From Microvirga sp. (GTDB lineage Bacteria; Pseudomonadota; Alphaproteobacteria; Rhizobiales; Beijerinckiaceae), in the NCBI GenBank assembly GCA_022241475.1, contig JAKOMT010000002.1, positions 129,731-156,589 of the forward strand: a stretch of DNA of 26,859 nt. The letters run 5' to 3'. Numbering within the stretch: the stretch's first letter is position 1; the number at the start of each line of letters is the position of its first letter. The notes under the pieces are model-generated. The model saw only the letters and a list, made by a program, of their open reading frames with translations, was not told the origin of the DNA and searched no databases. The translations under genes were made by a program, and so were the position numbers. Below are positions 24,294 to 26,859 of this stretch, piece by piece.

Positions 24294-25146
24294 CGGAATG
24301 CGCGAAGTCCCAGTAGAGCTCGCGCGCCTTGCGGTAGACCGGGCCGGGCTGGATTTCGCGGTCGTCGATGCGCCCGACAGGCGTCACCTTCGAATAGTTC
24401 CCGGTGGCGAAGACCTCGTCGGCGCCGAGGAAGTCCTCGTACCGCAGCACGCTCTCGAACACCGCCACGCCGGACTCGCGCAGCAGCCTGATCACCCGTT
24501 GGCGCGTGATCCCGTTGAGAAACGTGCCGTTGGGAATCGGCGTGAAGACGGCGCCGTCCTTGACGAGGAAGATGTTGGAGGTCGCGGTTTCGGCGACGTT
24601 GCCCAGCATGTCGAGGACGAGCGCGTTGGAGAAGCCGCGCGACTGCGCCTCGCGCAGGATGCGGGCGTTGTTGGGGTAGAGGCAGCCGGCCTTCGAATCG
24701 GTCGGCATGGTCTCGATCGTCGGGCGGCGAAACGCGCCCTTCGTCAGCGAGGCAGGGACGGGCGGCGCCATCGCAGCCTCGAACAACGCCATGCAGAAAC
24801 CGACCGAATCCGGATCCGGGCAGATCGCGCCGATCCCCTCGGCCTCGCCCCAGTACATCGGCTTCACGTACAGCGTGGCGCCGGCGTCGAACTTGCTCGC
24901 CCCCTCCCGGACGAGCGCCGCCATCGCTTCGACGCTCTGCGTCGGATTGAGGCCGATGATCCCTGCCGAGCGATTCACCCGCGCCAGATGCAGGTCGAGA
25001 TCGGGCGCGATGCCCTCGAACACGCGCGCGCCGTCGAACACCGAAGAGCCGAGCCAGCTCGCATGTGAGCGGGGGCCGATGATGGGCGGGTTGCCCTCAT
25101 GCCATTCGCCCCCGAACCAGGTCCACGTCTTCGAATGCCAGGCCAC
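24280..25146 (-). CDS. Class IV PLP aminotransferase (branched-chain amino acid aminotransferase type)
   Basis: A 288-residue fold-type IV PLP enzyme annotated in relatives as branched-chain amino acid aminotransferase. With the GTG at 25146 as residue 1, the PLP lysine is K152 (TDSKAGCLYPNNARIL), the cofactor-ring Glu is E186 (GNVAETATSNIF) and the phosphate-binding turn is NGITR (211-215). The usual EVFxTGTAxxVTPV block reads EVFATGNYSKVTPV, replacing the Gly-Thr-Ala loop. The start is a GTG: AAGGAG lies 6 nt upstream and MAWHSKTWTW matches the family. The ATG 24 bp earlier (25170) has no site. It follows the MerR gene at 91 bp on the same strand. Substrate could be branched-chain amino acids, but the altered loop leaves D-amino acid or amine transamination open. 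Confidence 0.82.
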   Translation of the reverse strand: MAWHSKTWTWFGGEWHEGNPPIIGPRSHASWLGSSVFDGARVFEGIAPDLDLHLARVNRSAGIIGLNPTQSVEAMAALVREGASKFDAGATLYVKPMYWGEAEGIGAICPDPDSVGFCMALFEAAMAPPVPASLTKGAFRRPTIETMPTDSKAGCLYPNNARILREAQSRGFSNALVLDMLGNVAETATSNIFLVKDGAVFTPIPNGTFLNGITRQRVIRLLRESGVAVFESVLRYEDFLGADEVFATGNYSKVTPVGRIDDREIQPGPVYRKARELYWDFAHSGPGV

Positions 25147-25237
25147 GAACGTCTCCTTGCGGGTCTCCATTTCGGGACCGGCATCCAGCGTCAGTCAAAC
25201 CGCGACTGTCAAGCGCGCCATCGAGCGACCGGTCTCG

Positions 25238-25687
25238 TCAGGCGTCGGCCAGCTTGCGACGGGCGGCGCGCAACTCCTCGATCGCGGCCTCGATCTCCGA
25301 TCGCTGAAGTTCGAGATGCGCGATCTGGTCGTCGATCTTGTCGAGCGAGAGACGCAGATCGACGCCGCCTGCTCCGGACGGGTCGCCGGCGAGCATCTCC
25401 TGGATCTCGGCCAGCGTGAAGCCCAGTTGCTTGCCCTTGAGAATCACGCCGAGACGCTCGCGGTCGCGCGCGTCGTAGATCCGCATGGTGCCGATGCGGC
25501 GCGGCGAAATAAGACCGCGATCCTCGTAGAACCGCAAAGCCCGGAGCGTCACGCCGAATTCGCGTGAGAGATCGCTGATCAGGTATTCCTGTCGCCCGGG
25601 CGCGGCGGACCCGCTCTGCGCGTCGACCGCGAAAGCCGGGCGAACATCTTTTTTCGAAGCCACGTCGAGACTGTTCGTGTGCGGCAC
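25238..25687 (-). CDS. MerR family transcriptional regulator
   Basis: A 149-residue regulator. A flexible N-terminal stretch (1-33) is followed by the winged-helix DNA-binding domain: EYLISDLSREFGVTLRALRF (34-53), then YEDRGLISPRR, RIYDARDRERLGVILKGKQL and GFTLAEIQEML. The C-terminal part (about 108-146) is a Leu/Ile-rich coiled coil for dimerisation. No cysteines are present, so it does not sense a thiophilic metal in the MerR/CueR way. The organisation resembles proteobacterial LiuR-type MerR proteins linked to branched-chain amino acid or acyl-CoA breakdown (inference). It begins with GTG preceded by GGAG at 8 nt. It lies directly upstream of the class IV aminotransferase gene, which it may regulate. 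Confidence 0.87.
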   Translation of the reverse strand: MPHTNSLDVASKKDVRPAFAVDAQSGSAAPGRQEYLISDLSREFGVTLRALRFYEDRGLISPRRIGTMRIYDARDRERLGVILKGKQLGFTLAEIQEMLAGDPSGAGGVDLRLSLDKIDDQIAHLELQRSEIEAAIEELRAARRKLADA

Positions 25688-25830
25688 CGGTAATCTCCGA
25701 TCACAAAATTGGGCGCTGCGTGTTCAGACCGCCCTAGCCGCCGGAGTGAAGCGTCGTCGTTCCCCGGCGCCGATTTCATCGAAATTGCGCTCACTGATAT
25801 ATACGTGCGACGTTAAAAATTAACAACCTT

Positions 25831-25851
25831 AAGATTGCATAACGCAATTTT
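25831..25851. promoter_or_regulatory. AT-rich hairpin/dyad in the merR upstream region
   Basis: AAGATTGC (25831-25838) can pair with GCAATTTT (25844-25851), with one G-T wobble, and is followed by T-rich DNA. It lies in a conspicuous AT-rich block (about 25770-25865) within the 257-bp divergent spacer between merR and the exported-protein gene. ATTTC-ATC-GAAAT at 25773-25785 is a second small dyad. It may be promoter/operator DNA, or a weak terminator on the plus strand, but no plus-strand gene precedes it. Confidence 0.3.
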
Positions 25852-25944
25852 TGATTGTTTTTCTCGCAACCTCTGCGATTTCCGTGACGGCGCGCCAGTT
25901 CGCCCTATTGCCCGGGGCGGACGCCTGCGCCACTCTAGAACGAG

Positions 25945-26655
25945 ATGTTGACCCTCACGAAGACACGATTGATCGCCGCGACCCTGCTCGCCGGTTTCGC
26001 CCTCGCCTCGACCGACCGGGAGGCTGCGGCGCGCGCGGGCTCGGACCCGCTGACCTGCATGAACCTCGCGCTCGATTACGCGACGTCTCTCGCCCGCAAC
26101 GAGACGCTCGAGGAGACGCTGGAGGTCCATCGCGCGACGATCCTGCGCCTCGACGCGCTCGCAGAGGACGCGACCGAATCGCCGCGCGTTCGCCTCGACG
26201 AGGCGCGGGCCTTCGCCCGCACCCGGGAGGCGCGCGAGATAGACCGCGGCGTGCGCGCGGCGTTGCGCCTTCTCGACAACGCTCGCTCCATCGTGGCGGG
26301 CTGGCGCGGAAGTTACTGTCCGGTGGCCCCTCCGGACGGGGGAGCCAGCCTTACAGGACAGCCGCGCTGCGACGCCGCCTCCGCGAGCTTCGTGGATGAA
26401 TTGCGCATCGAGCGCCGGACGCCCGAACAGACTCAAGAGCGTGAGCGGCTGACCGCCGAGCGGCAGACGATGCTCAAGGCGCGCATCACCCGCGACGACC
26501 GGGACGACCTGCTGGAATTGTGGCGACTGCGCTCGGAGGGGTTCGACGCCCTGATGCGGCTCGAGCGGCTTCAGACGCTTCGCGGCTCCGCTCTCGGATT
26601 GATCGAGGAGTTGCGCGCCTCCGAGTGCATCCCCGCCGCATCCGACAAGAGCTGA
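25945..26655 (+). CDS. Hypothetical exported protein
   Basis: A 236-residue protein I do not recognise. It starts with a probable Sec signal peptide (basic MLTLTKTR, hydrophobic LIAATLLAGFALA, cleavage likely within about 21-31). The mature part is mainly charged alpha-helix rich in Glu, Arg, Leu and Ala (about 40-110 and 150-225), suggesting a helical-bundle or coiled-coil periplasmic protein. Four cysteines (CMNLAL near 38, SYCPV near 125, PRCDA near 140, SECIP near 229) could form two disulfides. The upstream ribosome site is poor (GAACGAG just before the ATG), but the signal peptide supports this start. It is divergent from merR and convergent with the OpgH-like gene at the right edge, with only 9 bp between stops. 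Confidence 0.7.
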   Translation: MLTLTKTRLIAATLLAGFALASTDREAAARAGSDPLTCMNLALDYATSLARNETLEETLEVHRATILRLDALAEDATESPRVRLDEARAFARTREAREIDRGVRAALRLLDNARSIVAGWRGSYCPVAPPDGGASLTGQPRCDAASASFVDELRIERRTPEQTQERERLTAERQTMLKARITRDDRDDLLELWRLRSEGFDALMRLERLQTLRGSALGLIEELRASECIPAASDKS

Positions 26656-26664
26656 CGCACCGCC

Positions 26665-26859
26665 TCATTCGGCCGCGGCGAGACGAGACGGCGCGCGACG
26701 GCGCGACGCCGTGCGGCCGGCCCTGTCCGCCAGCGTGGCGAGGCGCATGGCGCGCGCCACGACCGGCGGCGGATCGATCTCCTCGGGCACGGCCGCGAAC
26801 CGCCAGCGCGCGAGCGCCCGCCCCAGCGCGGGCCGCGTGATCAAGCGGCAAAACGGGAT
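26665..26859 (-). CDS. C-terminal fragment, probable glucans biosynthesis glucosyltransferase OpgH (MdoH)
   Basis: The last 64 codons of a gene entering from the right edge, ending with TGA at 26667-26665. The peptide begins IPFCRLITRPALGRALARWR and includes FAAVPEEIDPPPVVARAMRL before a basic, Ala/Arg-rich tail. The IPF...SP/TRPALGRAL...PEExxPPxVxxRA layout is what I recall at the end of OpgH/MdoH, the inner-membrane glucosyltransferase that makes osmoregulated periplasmic glucans. The match rests on this short motif only, so I give no gene symbol. No transmembrane helix is in the visible part. Co-occurrence with dgkA in the window fits a shared lipid cycle but is weak evidence. Confidence 0.5.
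   Translation of the reverse strand: MPFCRLITRPALGRALARWRFAAVPEEIDPPPVVARAMRLATLADRAGRTASRRRAPSRLAAAE

Noticed and set aside
25831..25851. The dyad followed by T-rich DNA as a genuine intrinsic terminator on the plus strand.
   Set aside because: No plus-strand gene ends nearby (the next one upstream converges at 24245), and the stem is short and AT-rich; kept only as a low-confidence regulatory feature.
26486..26851. A minus-strand frame of 121 codons at the right edge.
   Set aside because: It is in a different frame from the OpgH-like C-terminus and overlaps the exported-protein gene; the Arg/Gly-rich content looks like an off-frame translation.
1..26859. CRISPR arrays, tRNAs, insertion sequences, att sites or a defence/phage cluster.
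   Set aside because: No tandem spaced repeats, cloverleaf sequences, transposase motifs or terminal repeats were seen, and composition is even along the window.

Overview
The window is a high-GC stretch of chromosome with closely packed genes. It is most consistent with an alphaproteobacterium of the order Hyphomicrobiales (Rhizobiales). The signs are the divergent mutM / ubiE-ubiB arrangement, a C-x4-C zinc finger in MutM, an NDUFS6-like zf-CHCC protein, an orphan TadG-like protein and an OpgH-like C-terminus. I cannot name the genus. I found no tRNA, rRNA, CRISPR array, insertion sequence or phage gene, and the base composition is uniform. This looks like core chromosome with some accessory metabolism, not an island.

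Layout. 1-3251, minus strand: a HerA-like ATPase (DUF853), an M20 dipeptidase and the first 48 codons of a molybdopterin oxidoreductase running off the left edge. 3411-3797, plus: a small DUF2267-like protein. 3814-4881, minus: an exported TadG-like protein, with two perfect inverted repeats in its upstream region. 5176-7516, minus: ubiE-ubiB (ubiquinone synthesis), divergent from mutM (7618-8502, base excision repair). 8510-10985, minus: a YqaA-type membrane protein, xdhA (purine oxidation) and gloA (methylglyoxal detoxification). 11084-15594, plus: a D-2-hydroxyacid dehydrogenase, diacylglycerol kinase, a YeiH-type exporter, a complex-I-type zinc protein and an FAD monooxygenase.

15741-18263, plus: a tight pxpB-pxpC-pxpA operon for 5-oxoproline (pyroglutamate) hydrolysis. 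A 22-bp inverted repeat upstream is a strong operator candidate. 18355-22329, plus: a soluble 1324-residue protein with seven PAS domains followed by GGDEF and EAL domains. Its cyclase half looks active and product-inhibited, while its phosphodiesterase half carries an altered signature. Then come murJ (lipid II flippase) and a DUF2892 membrane peptide. 24280-25687, minus: a MerR regulator followed by a class IV (branched-chain type) aminotransferase. 25945-26655, plus: an unrecognised exported protein. At the right edge, on the minus strand, lies the C-terminus of a probable OpgH glucosyltransferase.

No wholly new multi-gene system stands out. The best leads are regulatory DNA (the pxp operator and the palindromes before the TadG-like gene), an xdhA lacking its partner genes, the degenerate EAL domain, a TadG-like protein ending in an acidic WED...SDxDYDDI motif, and an aminotransferase with an altered substrate/phosphate loop. 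Almost every long overlapping reading frame on the opposite strand is a by-product of the high GC content. No gene-free stretch exceeds 300 bases; the longest are 4882-5175 and 25688-25944.
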